DNA of 64,000 bases, taken from positions 1 to 64,000 of the forward strand of contig CAVTOD010000011.1 in NCBI GenBank assembly GCA_963736305.1, given 5' to 3'. Every line of letters starts with the position of its first letter. The stretch's first letter is position 1. Below, in pieces: positions 1-9,182 of the stretch. This stretch comes from DASUPK01 sp963736305 (GTDB lineage: Bacteria; Actinomycetota; Thermoleophilia; Solirubrobacterales; 70-9). Below the pieces are notes generated by a model that had not been told where the DNA came from, ran no database searches, and worked only from the letters and a program-made list of their open reading frames with translations. Position numbers and translations under genes: made by a program.

Positions 1-486
1 GCGCAGGAGGCGCGCCGAAGCGCCGAGGCTCTGCTCGAGGGGGTGCCTGACAGCGAGATCGTGATCTGCGACTTCCCCGACGGCTTCTTTCCCTACGAGG
101 GCAAGAGAGTGAAGGACTTCTTCGAAGACCTGAAGGCCGATTTCTCGCCCGACGTCGTCTTCACCCACCAGCGAGCCGACCTGCACCAGGATCACCGGAT
201 TAGCTGCGAGCTGACCTGGAACACCTTCCGCGACCACCTGATCCTCGAGTACGAGGTGCCGAAGTACGACGGGGACATGAGTGCCCCGAACGCGTTCGTC
301 CCCCTCTCCGAAGGCCAGTCGCGGCGCAAGATCGAGCACCTGATGGATCACTTCGCCTCGCAGCGATCGAAGCACTGGTTCCGGGAGGACCTGTTCTCGG
401 GCCTGCTCCGGCTGCGCGGCATGGAGTGCAACTCGCCGAGCGCCCACGCCGAGGCGTTCTTCTGCCGAAAGGCCGTACTCGCGTGA
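1..486 (+). CDS. PIG-L (LmbE-like) family deacetylase, C-terminal part
   Basis: The reading frame is open from base 1, so the 5' end lies outside the window and about 161 codons are visible. PIG-L/LmbE enzymes are zinc-dependent deacetylases acting on GlcNAc-type sugars or glycolipids. The segment VVFTHQRADLHQDHR matches the family's His/Asp metal-binding region near the middle of the fold, and the residues that follow (HWFREDLFSGLLRLRG) fit the usual C-terminus. The expected N-terminal metal motif (HPDD type) lies upstream and cannot be checked. The stop codon overlaps the GTG start of the next gene, so the two are translationally coupled within a plus-strand glycan-modification operon. The deacetylase fold is fairly certain; the substrate is unknown. 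Confidence 0.8.
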   Translation, partial: AQEARRSAEALLEGVPDSEIVICDFPDGFFPYEGKRVKDFFEDLKADFSPDVVFTHQRADLHQDHRISCELTWNTFRDHLILEYEVPKYDGDMSAPNAFVPLSEGQSRRKIEHLMDHFASQRSKHWFREDLFSGLLRLRGMECNSPSAHAEAFFCRKAVLA

Positions 487-1841
487 GTACCACGCTCACA
501 CGCACTGTCGCGACCGTCGAGGTGGGATACCAAGCCTACGCACTGATGCGCCGGCTGTTTCCGCTCTGCCGCAGCCTGACGGGCGACGGCGTGCGGGGCA
601 CCTTCGACGTTCTGGAGGAGGAGATCCCGATCACGCGTACGGAGATCCCCAGCGGCACCCGCGTATTCGATTGGGTCGTTCCCGACGAATGGAACCTGCG
701 CGAGGCCCACATCACGGCGCCGGACGGCAGCCGCGTCCTCGACTCCCGAGACTCCACGCTGCACGTGGTCTCATACAGCGAGCCCGTGCACACGACCATG
801 TCGCTCGATGCGCTGCGAGAGCGCCTGCACACGCTCCCCGACCAGCCCGACGTGGTGCCTTACAGGACCTCCTACTACGAGCGCACCTGGGGTTTCTGTC
901 TCTCCCATCAACGGCTGCTCGAACTGCAGCCGGGCGAGTACGAGGTCGTGATCGAGTCAACGCTCGAGCCGGGGCACCTGACCTACGCGGAGCTTCTGAT
1001 CGAGGGGCAGGGGAAGGGGGAGGTGCTGGTCTCGACCTATGTATGTCACCCATCGCTCGCCAATGACAATCTCTCGGGCATCGCCGTCGCAACCTTTCTC
1101 GCAAAGCGTCTCCTCGAGCGCGAGCGACGGCCGCGGCACACCTACCGCTTCCTATTTGCACCGGGCACGATCGGCCCGCTCGCCTGGCTCCACCAGAACC
1201 AGGAGGGGCTGGATCGGGTGAAGCACGGCCTGACGCTTTCCTGCATCGGGGACAAGGGAAACCTGACCTACAAACGCAGCCGACGCGGAGACGCCGTCGT
1301 GGACCAGGCCATGGAGACGGTGCTCCGGGACTCGGGCGCGCCTCACCGCGTGCTTCCCTGGGAGCCGTGGGGCGGGGACGAGCGCCAGTTCTGCTCTCCG
1401 GGGTTCGACCTGCCGGTCGGCACCCTGATGCGCACACCGCACGGGGAGTTCAGCGGCTACCACACGTCGGCGGACGCGCTGGAGCGGATCCGGCCAGCGG
1501 CCCTCACGGAAGCCGTTGACGAGTGCCTCGAGCTCGTGCACGTGCTCGAGACCAACCATCGCTGTCTCAATTTGAGCCCATTCGGTGAGCCACAACTCGG
1601 ACGGCGCGGCCTCTATCGGTCCGCCGGCGGGGCTGTGGCAACGCCGGATGACGAACGGGCCCTGTTGTGGGTGCTGAACCAGGCGGATGGGCGCTCGACG
1701 ATCCTCGACATTGCTGACAGATCCAAGCTGCCCTACAGGGTCATCGAGCAGGCTGCCGAGCGGCTGGAGCGGGCCAATCTGGTGGCGTCCCTGCCGGAGG
1801 GGGAAGCGTCATGGCGCGGAGAACAAGCAGCTCAGACCTGA
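483..1841 (+). CDS. DUF4910 (aminopeptidase-like) protein with C-terminal winged-helix domain
   Basis: About 452 aa. The GTG at 483 overlaps the preceding stop (GTGA), which supports this start over an in-frame ATG at 426 that lies inside the upstream gene. Residues about 15-365 resemble the DUF4910/DUF2172 proteins found in surface-polysaccharide and peptidyl-sugar loci. These have an M28-peptidase-like fold; the zinc-ligand-type segments VCHPSLANDNLSG and GEFSGYHTSADAL are visible. A C-terminal stretch of about 80 aa (from DDERALLWVLNQADG) looks like the small winged-helix domain often found at the end of this family. The reaction is not established for the family. Co-occurrence with a deacetylase and glycosyltransferase suggests trimming or modification of an amide-linked group on a glycan, which is inference. 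Confidence 0.75.
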   Translation: MSTTLTRTVATVEVGYQAYALMRRLFPLCRSLTGDGVRGTFDVLEEEIPITRTEIPSGTRVFDWVVPDEWNLREAHITAPDGSRVLDSRDSTLHVVSYSEPVHTTMSLDALRERLHTLPDQPDVVPYRTSYYERTWGFCLSHQRLLELQPGEYEVVIESTLEPGHLTYAELLIEGQGKGEVLVSTYVCHPSLANDNLSGIAVATFLAKRLLERERRPRHTYRFLFAPGTIGPLAWLHQNQEGLDRVKHGLTLSCIGDKGNLTYKRSRRGDAVVDQAMETVLRDSGAPHRVLPWEPWGGDERQFCSPGFDLPVGTLMRTPHGEFSGYHTSADALERIRPAALTEAVDECLELVHVLETNHRCLNLSPFGEPQLGRRGLYRSAGGAVATPDDERALLWVLNQADGRSTILDIADRSKLPYRVIEQAAERLERANLVASLPEGEASWRGEQAAQT

Positions 1842-2548
1842 GGGGGCAAACCTGTGTCGTCACCGGTGCGAGCGGCGGCATCGGTCGGGAGCTCGCCATG
1901 CGGCTCGCGTCGGTCGGGGCGACGGTCTGCGCGGTTGCCCGCCGAGGTCGAGAGCTCGAGGAGACGGCGAGGCAAACAGCCGGGCCCGGGCAGGTGGAGC
2001 CATACGTGGCGGACCTCGTCGTCGACAGGCAGGTCTGGGAGCTCGGCGAGGCCTTACTCGCCCGAGAGGGCGGCGTGCAGATCCTCGTCCACAGCGCCGG
2101 CACGATCTCGCGGGACCCCCTCGAGACGGCTCGCATCCAGGAGCTGGATCGACAGTGGGCAGCCAACGTCCGTGCTCCGTACCTGCTGACACAGATCCTG
2201 CTTCCCGAATTGTGCGCGGTGAACGGGCAGATCGTCTTCATCAACTCCAGCGCGGGTCTGTCCGGCAGGGCGAACTTCGGCCAGTTCGCGGCGACTCAAC
2301 ATGCCCTCAGGGCGATCGCGGACAGCCTGCGGGACGAGGTCAACCGTCGCGGGGTCCGCGTGCTGAGCGTCTACCCCGGCAGAACCGCGACGCCCCGCCA
2401 GGCCAGGATCCACGCGCTGGAAGCCCGGCCCTATTTTCCCGAGCGCCTCGTGCAGCCGGGAGACGTCGCGACGCTCGTCGTGGACGGTCTCACCCTGCCC
2501 AGGACCGCCGAGCTCACGGACATAGCGGTTCGCCCGATGAAGGACTGA
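1811..2548 (+). CDS. SDR-family protein lacking the catalytic Tyr and Lys
   Basis: A 245-aa short-chain dehydrogenase/reductase fold. The cofactor motif TGASGGIG lies at residues 18-25, the HSAG equivalent of NNAG near 94-97, and the active-site Ser in NSSAG at 145-149. The YxxxK motif is replaced by FAATQ: Phe159 stands for Tyr and Gln163 for Lys (codons TTC and CAA). The flanking sequence (HALRAIADSLRDEV) is otherwise canonical. Classical SDR oxidoreduction needs both residues, so this protein may bind NAD(P) or a partner without standard catalysis. The start overlaps the previous gene by 31 bp and the reading frame is intact. It sits between the DUF4910 gene and a 2-oxoglutarate oxygenase-like gene. 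Confidence 0.85.
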   Translation: MARRTSSSDLRGQTCVVTGASGGIGRELAMRLASVGATVCAVARRGRELEETARQTAGPGQVEPYVADLVVDRQVWELGEALLAREGGVQILVHSAGTISRDPLETARIQELDRQWAANVRAPYLLTQILLPELCAVNGQIVFINSSAGLSGRANFGQFAATQHALRAIADSLRDEVNRRGVRVLSVYPGRTATPRQARIHALEARPYFPERLVQPGDVATLVVDGLTLPRTAELTDIAVRPMKD

Positions 2549-2646
2549 ACTGCAGTCTCGAATCGGACCGAAAGGCTGCCCCGCTTGGGACCGTTGATAG
2601 GGGGAAGCCGCAACGGGCCGAATGGCCCGACGACAAAGGATGGGAT

Positions 2647-3552
2647 ATGCCGACGATCTACCTCGACTCCGCCCGTGACGACCAAGATCGCCGCCATCGG
2701 CTCTATGGCGGGGATCTCTTCGTCTTCAGCCGCGGCGAGAGCGCCACGAAGCTGTGCGGGCTTGCCCACGAGCTCAGCGAATCCGCCTTCGGCATGACCG
2801 ACCCTACGCGGGCCCAGAACGATATGCCAGCCGAGAGGTACGTCGAGATTCTCGCTGAGCTCAAGCCCGCATTCATCCACCATCCACGGGCGAAGGAACT
2901 GATCGCGGGCTTGCTGTCGGAGTTCGGTTGCGACCTCGAGAAGACCTATTTCGACGTTCCTCGGCTTCGCACGATGGCACACGGCGAGTACCTAAACGCC
3001 GGCCTTGCCCTCCAGTTTCACCCTCATCGCGACACCTGGTTCTCGGCTCCGCAACAGCAGCTCAACTGGTGGCTGCCCGTGTACGAGATCGAGCCGGAGA
3101 ACTCTATGGCGTTCCATCCGCAGTACTTCGATCGCCCGGTACGCAACAGCTCCTCGGACTACGACTACGAGGAGTGGAATCGGACCGGCCGCCAGCAGGC
3201 GGCAAAGCAGGTGAAGAAGGAGACCCGAAAGCAGCCCCGCCCTCTGGAGCCGATCGATCTCGAACCCGACCTTCGAGTCGTCACTCCGCCCGGAGGGACA
3301 CTCGTCTTCTCCGCGGCCCAGCTGCACTCGACAGTTCCGAACACCACCGATAGGACGCGGTTCAGCATCGATTTCCGCACCGTCAACCTGGACGATCTGG
3401 TCGAGGGAATCGGGGCACCGAACATCGACTCCGAATGCACCGGTACCACCTTGCGGGACTTCCTGCGAGCCAGCGACCTGGAGCCGCTGCCGGAGGAAGT
3501 GATCGTCGGCCAAGGCACCTCCCCGGTGATCGCCCCAGCCGCGGCGTCATAG
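2647..3552 (+). CDS. Fe(II)/2-oxoglutarate-dependent oxygenase-like protein
   Basis: 301 aa; the ATG at 2647 has a GGA-rich ribosome site just upstream (AAGGATGGGAT). The facial-triad pattern is visible: His127-Arg-Asp129 in HPHRDTW, and a distal His227 in AAQLHSTVPNTT followed by Arg residues (236/238) that could bind the 2-oxoglutarate carboxylate (RTRFSIDFR). The fold is PhyH/cupin-like. Such enzymes hydroxylate or otherwise oxidise small molecules or sugars. The cluster suggests a sugar or an acyl/peptidyl decoration as substrate, but this cannot be read from sequence. An unusual insert at about 163-200 is rich in Ser, Asp, Tyr, Lys and Gln. A 98-bp gap separates it from the SDR. Confidence 0.75.
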   Translation: MPTIYLDSARDDQDRRHRLYGGDLFVFSRGESATKLCGLAHELSESAFGMTDPTRAQNDMPAERYVEILAELKPAFIHHPRAKELIAGLLSEFGCDLEKTYFDVPRLRTMAHGEYLNAGLALQFHPHRDTWFSAPQQQLNWWLPVYEIEPENSMAFHPQYFDRPVRNSSSDYDYEEWNRTGRQQAAKQVKKETRKQPRPLEPIDLEPDLRVVTPPGGTLVFSAAQLHSTVPNTTDRTRFSIDFRTVNLDDLVEGIGAPNIDSECTGTTLRDFLRASDLEPLPEEVIVGQGTSPVIAPAAAS

Positions 3553-3578
3553 AGGCACGCCGGGCGATTCCCCGAAGA

Positions 3579-4562
3579 ATGGCGGACCGCATGTTGAAGC
3601 CAGGAGACGTCGTCGAGGTGAAGGCACCGGCCGAGATCATGGCGACGCTGGACCGCGATGGATCCGTGGACGCGATGCCGTTCATGCCGGAGATGCTGCA
3701 GTACGCGGGCCGGCGCTTCACCGTCGCCCGTCGGGTCGAGAAGATCTGCGACACGGTCAGCGGGGGCTTTCCAAGGAGCCTCAGGATGCGCGACACCGTC
3801 CTGCTCGAGGACCTGCGCTGCGACGGCTCGGCTCATGGAGGCTGCCAGGCCGGGTGCCGGCTGTACTGGAAGGAGGAGTGGCTTCAGCCCGTCGAACCCG
3901 GCAGTGACCGAGACGAGCGCAACCGAGACGCCCTTGCCGAGCTCGAGGCCCTCGTTCGGGACGCGACGGTGGCTGCACGGGACGACGATGGCGCCTCGGT
4001 GGAGTCCTACCGATGCCAGGCGACCCAGGCCCTGCGAGCCGGGGAGCCATTGAGTCAATACGACGTCCGACAGTACGTGCGGGAGTTCACCTCCGGGAAC
4101 ATCGGCTTGCTGCGCCTGCTTCGCGTCTTGGCGCGCAGCGTCCGGGTCGCGGTCGGGCGACGGCTCCGGCTGCTCAGCTGGTCGCCGCTGCCGGAACGGG
4201 AGGGGGGTAGTTCGAGCGGGGCAGAGCTCGCCCTACAACCTGGGGACATGGTGGAAGTGCGCTCCCGGGATGAGATTGCAGCAACCGTGGACGCGAACGG
4301 AAAGACCCGCGGACTGGCATTCGACTGGGAGATGCTGCCCTACTGCGGCGGGCGGTACCGCGTCAGGGACCGCGTGGAGCGGATCATCGATGAGGCGAAC
4401 GGTCGGATGATCGAGATCTCCAGCGACTGCTGGATCCTGGACGGCGTGGTGTGCAGTGGGGAGCACAGCACCCGTCGCTGGTGTTGCCCGCGGGCGATCT
4501 ACCCGTACTGGCGGGAGGCTTGGCTCCGCAGGGCGGAGGACGCCGATGCTCCGAACGCCTAA
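3579..4562 (+). CDS. Unrecognised protein with a tandemly duplicated Cys/YWxExWL domain
   Basis: About 327 aa from ATG 3579 (a second ATG, at 3591, begins MLKPGDVV). I do not recognise the family. Two copies of a domain of about 100 aa are obvious. Copy 1 (about 5-105) begins LKPGDVVEV and copy 2 (about 222-325) begins LQPGDMVEV. Both continue with an EIxATxDxxG segment, an EMLxYxGxR segment, an RVExI segment, then a cluster of Cys and the end signature YWKEEWL or YWREAWL. The Cys patterns (CDG...GGCQAGC and CSGE...RWCC) suggest metal or Fe-S binding or disulfides. The middle (about 110-220) is helical and charged. The 3' end overlaps the GT2 gene by 17 bp, so it is part of the operon. Confidence 0.65.
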   Translation: MADRMLKPGDVVEVKAPAEIMATLDRDGSVDAMPFMPEMLQYAGRRFTVARRVEKICDTVSGGFPRSLRMRDTVLLEDLRCDGSAHGGCQAGCRLYWKEEWLQPVEPGSDRDERNRDALAELEALVRDATVAARDDDGASVESYRCQATQALRAGEPLSQYDVRQYVREFTSGNIGLLRLLRVLARSVRVAVGRRLRLLSWSPLPEREGGSSSGAELALQPGDMVEVRSRDEIAATVDANGKTRGLAFDWEMLPYCGGRYRVRDRVERIIDEANGRMIEISSDCWILDGVVCSGEHSTRRWCCPRAIYPYWREAWLRRAEDADAPNA

Positions 4563-5583
4563 CGCCTCACGTCCCTACGTCACGGTCGGAATCCCGACTC
4601 GGAACAGAGCGCACCTGCTTGGCCGGGCGATCGCGAGCGTGCTGCGGCAGACCTACGGCGATTTCACTCTGGTTGTGGCCGACAACGCCTCGGACGACGA
4701 CAGCGCCGCGGTGGTCGCCTCCTTTCGAGACCCGCGTGTCGTCTATCGCCCGGTGGACCGCCCGATCGACAGGGCCGCCAACTTCAATCGACTCATTGAG
4801 CTCGCGGAGAGCGACTTCCTCGTGGCCCTGGGCGACGATGACGAGCTTCATCCGGAGCATCTTTCCCTGACGATCGAGGCGCTCACACGCTGGCCCACCG
4901 TCGGGGTCGCGCACACTGCCTATGTGATGGTCGACGGGCTGGGCAAGGCGCTGGGGCCCACCGTTCGCTTGAACTGCTCCCGGGACCCGATCCGGTTGGA
5001 ACCCGGAGCGAAGTTCATAGAGCGGAGCATGAGGGAGGGGCCGAAGGTCTGTCTCTCGTCAGCCGTTTTTCGCAAGGCCGCGCTGCTCAGCGCGGGCGGG
5101 TGGCGCTCGGAGGACGGCGTAATCGACGACCTTCCCTTGCTCTTGCGCGTCGCGAACGACTGGGATTTTGCGTACCTCGACCGCCCGCTCGCTGTGATGC
5201 AGGTCCACCCGGAGGCGGACTCGTCCTCGCTCGGCTCCTTCACGCCCGACGGCTTTCGGTCCTCGCGCTCGCTCCCGGACGTCGTCTATGGGCATCGCCG
5301 GAAGTTCCTGGCCGAGGCAGATCTTCCGGCAGGCGAGGCCAGACGGCTGACTCGTATTGCCGAGAGGATGCACCGACGCGACGTTGTCGCTCACCTCTCC
5401 ATGCGAGCCAATACCGGCGATGGAACGGTCGTCATGTTCAAGGAGCTGCTCACGGAACTGCGCGGCAATCCGAGACTGGCATCGGACCCGATCACGTGGC
5501 GTTTTATCGCCGGTCAGCTCGGGGGCCGACGGCTTCGCAAGAGGCTGAGACGGGCGAGTTTTCTGTCGCCGCGGATGCGGTAA
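4546..5583 (+). CDS. GT2-family glycosyltransferase
   Basis: 345 aa from ATG 4546, overlapping the preceding gene by 17 bp. The GT-A fold is clear: VTVGIPTRNRAHLLGRAIAS at the N-terminus, VVADNASDDDS nucleotide-sugar region, and a DDDE metal-binding motif in VALGDDDELHPEH. An acceptor-side segment SSAVFRKAALLSAGGW follows, as in GT2 enzymes. It transfers a sugar from a nucleotide donor in the cytoplasm; donor and acceptor are not predictable. It is the last gene of the plus-strand block and converges on the flippase gene with only about 18 bp between the stop codons. Confidence 0.85.
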   Translation: MLRTPNASRPYVTVGIPTRNRAHLLGRAIASVLRQTYGDFTLVVADNASDDDSAAVVASFRDPRVVYRPVDRPIDRAANFNRLIELAESDFLVALGDDDELHPEHLSLTIEALTRWPTVGVAHTAYVMVDGLGKALGPTVRLNCSRDPIRLEPGAKFIERSMREGPKVCLSSAVFRKAALLSAGGWRSEDGVIDDLPLLLRVANDWDFAYLDRPLAVMQVHPEADSSSLGSFTPDGFRSSRSLPDVVYGHRRKFLAEADLPAGEARRLTRIAERMHRRDVVAHLSMRANTGDGTVVMFKELLTELRGNPRLASDPITWRFIAGQLGGRRLRKRLRRASFLSPRMR

Positions 5584-5601
5584 CGGTCCGACCGGCTCGA
5601 G

Positions 5602-7419
5602 TCAGCTCGTGCTGGACCGTAGCGCCGGCCCGAGACCGCGAGCCATCCCGAGCAATTGTCGGGCGACGCCTCGCGCGAGGAGCGTGAGGCAAGCCGCGTA
5701 GACGATGGCGCCGGCGCCGACCGAGAGCAACACGCATGAGGCGCTTCCGAGCCCCATGTCCTCGAGCGCTCGGCTCACCATTAGTACGGCCACGAACGAG
5801 GCGGCCGACGCGAGGACGGTTCCCTGAATACGGCGGACCACGGTCCGCTTCTTCAGCCTGAGCTGACGCGTGGTCAGCACGAACGAGGGCAGTTCGCCGA
5901 AGGCCAGCTCGGCCAGGCTGAATGCGACGGCGGCCCCTACGATTCCGAACTGGCTGCCGAACCACAGGCTGGGGGGCAGGGCGATCAGCACCGTCGCGTT
6001 CAGGATCATCGACACGTGCGGTTTGCCGGCCGCATCCATGACCGAGGTATTCCACGTCTGCAGGGTCTTCGCGATGACCCAGACGGACAGGACCTGGATG
6101 ACCGGCACCGCCGGAACCCACTGGCGCCCGAAGACGAGGGGAATCAGCAGCGGCGCGAGCGCCACCAGTCCGAAGAGCACGGGGAATGCGATCGCGGCAA
6201 GCATGGTGAACCCGTTCAACCACACTTCCGCGACGCGCTCGACGCTGTCGCGCATCCGCGCGAACGCTGCGTAGATCACCTGTGCTACAGGCAGGGCGAT
6301 CAATACCAGGGGGACCATCACCAAGGACGTGGAGAGGTTCCATATACCGAGCTCCTCGATCCCTACGAAGTTCCCAATTAGGGCGACGGAGATCAGCGTT
6401 TGAAGCGCCCCGAAGAGGTGCCCTCCACTCCTCGGCATCGCGAACTTCGTCAGGGACCGAAAGGCGGTCCGGGAGAACTCGAGGGACGGGCGCCATCGCG
6501 CCGCTCCAATGAAGATGGCGGAGGTCACCATGCTGAGAACGAGCTGTTGAATGACAAGGGCCCACGCTCCGGCCCCGAGGGCGGCGCTGGTGACTCCGGA
6601 CGCCGTCGCGACGAGCAGCGCGGCCAGGCTCGCCCCCTGGATGATGTCGAAGCGCATCGCCCGGGCGAGAAGCGCGTTGCTGGCCGATCCCGCGGCGACG
6701 ATGAACAGCGTCAGGCCGCCTGCCATCGCGAGAAGGGCGATTTGGGGGTCACCCAACGCCAGCGCGATCGGATAGGCGGCGAGCGCGACGCATGCCGTCC
6801 CTAGTCCACCAGACGCGAGCGCCGACCAGAATGCAGTGGAAGCGAGGCGCTGCGGTGCGCGTTTGGCCTGGATGAGCGCGCCTCCGTAACCCAGGTCCCC
6901 CAGGATCATCGAGTACGAGGCGATCGCGAGGGCCAGGGCTGCCGCACCGTAGTCGCTTGGAGTCAGCAGCCGGGCGAGGACGATCACGCCGCCGAACCTG
7001 ATCGCCTGGCTTGCGACCTGGGTCCCCAGCGCCCATATGGCGCCATGCTTGAGGGAGCGCTCAACCTCATGAGGCGCCACGTCTGCCGGTGCCCGGGTGG
7101 CCCGCCCTCGGGACTCCCGCTCCGGGAGCAGCCGGAAGCCTTCGACCAGACCGTCACCGGCCGGATAGCCGGCTTCGGCCCAGGCGACGAGGTCGTCGCA
7201 GAGCGCATCGACGTAGCACCCTTCGCCGAGGTGCGGCTTCAGCGTCTGAGCGGACTCGATGATCGCGGCAACGTGCCGCCTGAGGAGCTCCGGGTCGTTC
7301 TCAGCTGTGTCGACAGATCCGTCCGGCGCCTGTCGCAGGCGCAGCTCGGCACTGGCGGCTCGCAGCCGCCGCCAAGCCGGGTCGGATTCGACTTCCGAGC
7401 GGGCGCTGCCAGCTTCCAT
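5602..7419 (-). CDS. Wzx-like polysaccharide flippase (MATE/PST type) with N-terminal extension
   Basis: About 605 aa from ATG 7419; a TTG at 7431 is the alternative start. From about residue 125 (VERSLKHGAIWALG) onward it is a multi-pass protein of the polysaccharide transporter family, with many hydrophobic segments and the typical VIVLARLLTPSDYG after the first helix. Such proteins move undecaprenyl-linked oligosaccharides across the inner membrane. The first 120 or so residues are soluble, acidic and helical (ELLRRHVAAIIESAQTLKPH region) and are not a normal part of the family. It is the last gene of a seven-gene minus-strand operon, 45 bp downstream of the membrane glycosyltransferase. 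Confidence 0.82.
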   Translation of the reverse strand: MEAGSARSEVESDPAWRRLRAASAELRLRQAPDGSVDTAENDPELLRRHVAAIIESAQTLKPHLGEGCYVDALCDDLVAWAEAGYPAGDGLVEGFRLLPERESRGRATRAPADVAPHEVERSLKHGAIWALGTQVASQAIRFGGVIVLARLLTPSDYGAAALALAIASYSMILGDLGYGGALIQAKRAPQRLASTAFWSALASGGLGTACVALAAYPIALALGDPQIALLAMAGGLTLFIVAAGSASNALLARAMRFDIIQGASLAALLVATASGVTSAALGAGAWALVIQQLVLSMVTSAIFIGAARWRPSLEFSRTAFRSLTKFAMPRSGGHLFGALQTLISVALIGNFVGIEELGIWNLSTSLVMVPLVLIALPVAQVIYAAFARMRDSVERVAEVWLNGFTMLAAIAFPVLFGLVALAPLLIPLVFGRQWVPAVPVIQVLSVWVIAKTLQTWNTSVMDAAGKPHVSMILNATVLIALPPSLWFGSQFGIVGAAVAFSLAELAFGELPSFVLTTRQLRLKKRTVVRRIQGTVLASAASFVAVLMVSRALEDMGLGSASCVLLSVGAGAIVYAACLTLLARGVARQLLGMARGLGPALRSSTS

Positions 7420-7464
7420 CTGCCAGACCAACGTGTCGCGGGTGACCGGACTTCTGCCGCCGGA

Positions 7465-9152
7465 CTACGAGCCCGTGCCACTTCCATCGTGGGCGTACAA
7501 GACATATGAGCCGCTCTTCGCGACCGGCGAGAAGCGGCTCCGAACGACCCGGGCCGGCTCGTCGGATCCGTAGTCCGCGGATGCATTGGGCTCGTGCCAT
7601 CGGTCCCAGCGGGAGCTGAGCAGGACATAGTCCGCGCTGCGGAGATCGCTTGCCAGCCCCGAGTCGTCGGAGTTGCTGACACCCGGATTGAGCTCCGTGT
7701 AGAAGGAGGCGGGACGCAGGCGGGGCATCAGGAAGTAGACGAACGTGTCCGCGTAGTTGTGCGTCGCAGGTCGCCGGGTCCGACGAACACGGAGTCTCCC
7801 GGCTTCGAGATCGCCGACAGCCGAGGCAGGATGGCGTTGAGATCGGCCGCAGCGGTCCGTGATCGGATCGAAACCGAGCGGCCATCGACATTCACGTCAT
7901 AGGCGGTTGTCTGACTCTCGAGTACGTCATCTCGAATCAACGGACCCGTCACGTGTGCCACGGACCCGGCCGCCAGGAGCGAGAGCACGGCCGCCGCCCC
8001 GATGATGCATCGCCGCCGGAACCCGGTGAGCGACGCCCAGGCCGAAACCGCCTCCGCCAGCAGGAGTGGCACGCCGGGCAGCGCGACGCAACCGACGCTG
8101 ACGACATGGCCCGTATCGGCGCGCTGGAATGTCTGAGGCAGAAGTGCCAACGAGAAGAGACCCAGTGCGAGGAGAATGGCGCCTCGGTAGGGCCGCTCGG
8201 CAGAGCGCCAGAGAAGCGCGCCGGTTGTGAGCATTCCCACGGTGGCGAGGACGGTGGCGAGCAGTACCTGCCCTTCCGCCGTGCCGAGCCCGGGGAGCGG
8301 CAGATGGCGACCTGGCCGTGACCCTACGAGGTCGCCGGCCAGCCGAGATATCCCGTCGGGGCCGAGCACGGCAAGCCAGACGACCGTTGGGATCAACCCA
8401 CACAGGAAGCCAGTGACGTAGCCCACGCGCAGCGAGCCGCGGGCCCGGAGGAGCAAGGGCAACGATGCGAGGGCGATCGCGGGAGCCGCCTCGACGTAGA
8501 AGAGGACCGCGAGGCCTGACGAGACGCCCCCGGCCGCAGCGAGCGCGGCCGCGCCCTGCACCGGGCCCTCAGCATCCGCCTCAGGCTTCGCTAAGGCAGG
8601 CACGGACAGCTTCCCTGAGGAACGCACGAGCAGTGCAAGTCCTCCCAGCCCTAGGGCGAGCGCACTCCAGAAGGCGAACGCCCCGACCCCCACCGGGTAC
8701 ATCGCAAGCGACGAGATCGCGGTCGCCGAAGCGGCCGCGATGATGCCCCATCGGAGGGCGAGGGCGAATATGGCGGTCAGGATGATTAGGCGGGCGGCGA
8801 GGCCGAGGGCTCGTTCGACGCCCACGCTTGGGCCCGCGACGTCGAACGACGCGGCTGCTAACCACGGCTCACCGGGTCCGTAGAAGGTTTCGAAGTCCCG
8901 ACCCGGCACCTCGCCTTCGTTGACGAGCTGCCCGTATGCCAAGACCGCGCCCTCATCCATCTCGGACACGGGAGAGTTGAGCGCCGGGATGAGCAGGGCG
9001 CCGCAAACCAGCACCACGGCGCCGCCGAGGAGGAGGCTTGAGAGCTTCCCGGCCTTGGACAGGTTCAGCCGAGCCCGCATCGGTTCGACGGCCTCAGGCT
9101 GCGCAAGGGCTTTATCCCAGGGCACGCGAACGTCCCGGGCGTTGCGGTGCAT
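7465..9152 (-). pseudogene. Membrane GT-C-type glycosyltransferase, interrupted by a single frameshift
   Basis: The frame from ATG 9152 encodes about 474 aa with a short cytoplasmic N-terminus, many hydrophobic segments and an acidic EMDEGAVLAYG loop after the first helix, as in GT-C (ArnT/PMT-like) enzymes. It ends at 7728 in a spurious tail after GPGDLRRT. The frame shifted by one base continues NYADTFVYFLMPRLRPASFY and runs to 7465, giving a C-terminal domain (NEPNASADYGSDEP) typical of these proteins. One base appears to be missing near 7758-7762 (plus-strand GCGTAGTTGTGCG). It is either a real disruption or a sequencing error; the intact product would be about 561 aa. It uses lipid-linked sugar donors at the outer face of the membrane, by family. 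Confidence 0.72.
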
Positions 9153-9182
9153 AGTCAGTCAACGTCCCCGCAGGGTGAGTTC

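Noticed and set aside
1687..2646. Fusion of an upstream frame to the 2-oxoglutarate oxygenase-like gene
   Set aside because: The upstream part is a shadow of the DUF4910 and SDR genes. The ribosome site at 2640 and the domain start support ATG 2647.
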